Below the pieces are notes generated by a model. That model was not told the DNA's origin. It made no database searches and saw only the letters and a list, made by a program, of their open reading frames with translations. A program made the translations under genes and the position numbers. Positions 5,561 to 5,906 of a stretch of 5,906 nucleotides of DNA are shown here, piece after piece. Source of the stretch: CAYWNK01 sp047639615 (GTDB lineage: Bacteria; Planctomycetota; UBA1135; GCA-002686595); NCBI GenBank assembly GCA_047639615.1, contig JBLIOL010000330.1, positions 1 to 5,906 on the forward strand. Reading direction: 5' to 3'. Position 1 is the first letter of the stretch, and each line of letters starts with the position of its first letter.

Positions 5561-5683
5561 CGAGCTTGCGAGGCATGCGCCATTTTTCGCGAGGCAAGGC
5601 GCGCCAAGACCCTCGTAACCGTAGCTACCCTGGGTTTGGTGCAACGCAGCATCGCAGATTAGGGCGCGTGGCTCGCGAAGTTA

Positions 5684-5703
5684 GCTATGCGCGACACGCT
5701 CCT
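5684..5703 (-). repeat. Right terminal inverted repeat
   Basis: Read on the minus strand it matches the left end except for one A for G, at position 16 of the repeat. It contains an ATG (5687) whose frame closes after 17 codons. Confidence 0.7.
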
Positions 5704-5906
5704 TGCTGGCGCTCCCACTCTCCTGCTCGACGTTGCCTAGCGCGCAGGGGGGTGAGGAGATCTCCCTCGCCGAGATGAAACAGCTCATCTACGGCAGGCG
5801 GGTCTCGAGGGAGGATGAACCCACCAGGTACGAGTCCATGATCCTGACCCTGGCAAAAGACGTCCTGATCAGGGGTCTGGAGAGCGATCTGGAGTCGCGC
5901 GCAGCG
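5703..5906 (+). CDS. 5' part of an unrecognised, probably exported protein; start uncertain, possibly disrupted
   Basis: The frame is open from 5685 to the right edge. From about 5754 it has strong coding character: 51 codons with about 84 percent G or C in third positions, reading EEISLAEMKQLIYGRR, then a largely helical, charged stretch (RYESMILTLAKDVLIRGLESDLESRA). Before it lies LLALPLSCSTLPSAQGG, which resembles the hydrophobic core and cleavage region of a signal peptide but lacks a proper Met-Lys/Arg beginning. Possible starts are TTG 5703 (used here) or ATG 5775, which would drop the signal-like part; neither has a well-placed Shine-Dalgarno (GGTGAGGAG is 15 nt before 5775). ATG 5687 inside the repeat opens MRDTLLAGAPTLLLDVA in another frame and then stops. 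Insertion of the element or a frameshift may have removed the native start. Family unknown. Confidence 0.45.
   Translation, partial: MLALPLSCSTLPSAQGGEEISLAEMKQLIYGRRVSREDEPTRYESMILTLAKDVLIRGLESDLESRAA

Larger units (their letters stand above)
5541..5703 (+). repeat. MITE- or REP-like element with 20-bp terminal inverted repeats
   Basis: The left end AGGAGCGTGTCGCGCGTAGC (5541-5560) is the reverse complement of the right end (5684-5703) at 19 of 20 positions. Weaker pairing continues inward for about 20 more bases, so the 163 nt can fold into one long imperfect stem. A short palindrome GTAGCTAC (5621-5628) lies near its centre. Inside the left arm the octamer GCGAGGCA is repeated directly (5568-5575 and 5589-5596). 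It encodes no credible protein and no transposase. Clear target-site duplications are not seen. It could be a non-autonomous transposable element, a dispersed palindromic repeat, or a large hairpin that acts as a bidirectional mRNA 3' end. Copy number in the genome would separate these. Confidence 0.7.

Noticed and set aside
5541..5703. Insertion sequence with its own transposase, or a CRISPR array
   Set aside because: It is too short for a transposase and has no regularly spaced direct repeats; only the terminal inverted repeats and one repeated octamer are present.
5566..5778. 70-codon frame within the repeat element
   Set aside because: It is Arg/His-rich, follows no coding bias, spans the inverted-repeat element and ends just where another frame shows real coding character.

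Overview
The window is GC-rich bacterial chromosome with third-position GC bias in every gene. The best taxonomic guess is a planctomycete or a related member of the PVC group. This rests on the style of the sigma-70 region 4 fragment at the left edge, the cysteine-free one-helix membrane protein directly behind it, and several orphan secreted proteins. No rRNA, tRNA or single-copy marker is present, so the assignment is an inference.

Layout: (1) 2-226 is the C-terminal end of an ECF-type sigma factor. It overlaps by ATGA a single-pass membrane protein (223-1149) that is probably its anti-sigma partner or sensor. A 67-aa one-helix protein (1160-1363) follows 10 nt later. (2) 1364-1528 is a non-coding leader with several inverted repeats, including a 12-bp stem with a 3-nt loop. 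It precedes two small exported proteins: a 137-aa one with a textbook EF-hand loop (1529-1942) and a 162-aa beta-type one of unknown function (2009-2497). (3) On the minus strand, converging with these, lies an overlapping pair: a PAQR/hemolysin III (TrhA-type) seven-helix membrane protein (3914-3270) and an endonuclease/exonuclease/phosphatase-fold lipoprotein (3286-2486). (4) Divergent from this pair, only 24 bp away, is a VOC (glyoxalase-fold) protein (3939-4322). It is followed by an acyltransferase-3 membrane protein (4421-5542). (5) 5541-5703 is a compact repeat element with 20-bp terminal inverted repeats (19/20 matching). Its left end supplies the last two bases of the acyltransferase stop codon. 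Its right end abuts an open reading frame that leaves the window (about 5703-5906) and seems to have lost its normal start.

Working together: the first block reads as an envelope-stress or surface-signalling module (sigma factor, membrane regulator, small membrane protein). The PAQR protein, the phosphodiesterase-fold lipoprotein and the O-acyltransferase all point to envelope or lipid modification, but only the PAQR/lipoprotein pair is physically coupled. The least ordinary features are the inverted-repeat element at 5541-5703 and the structured leader at 1364-1528. I found no defence system, CRISPR array, prophage or transposase.
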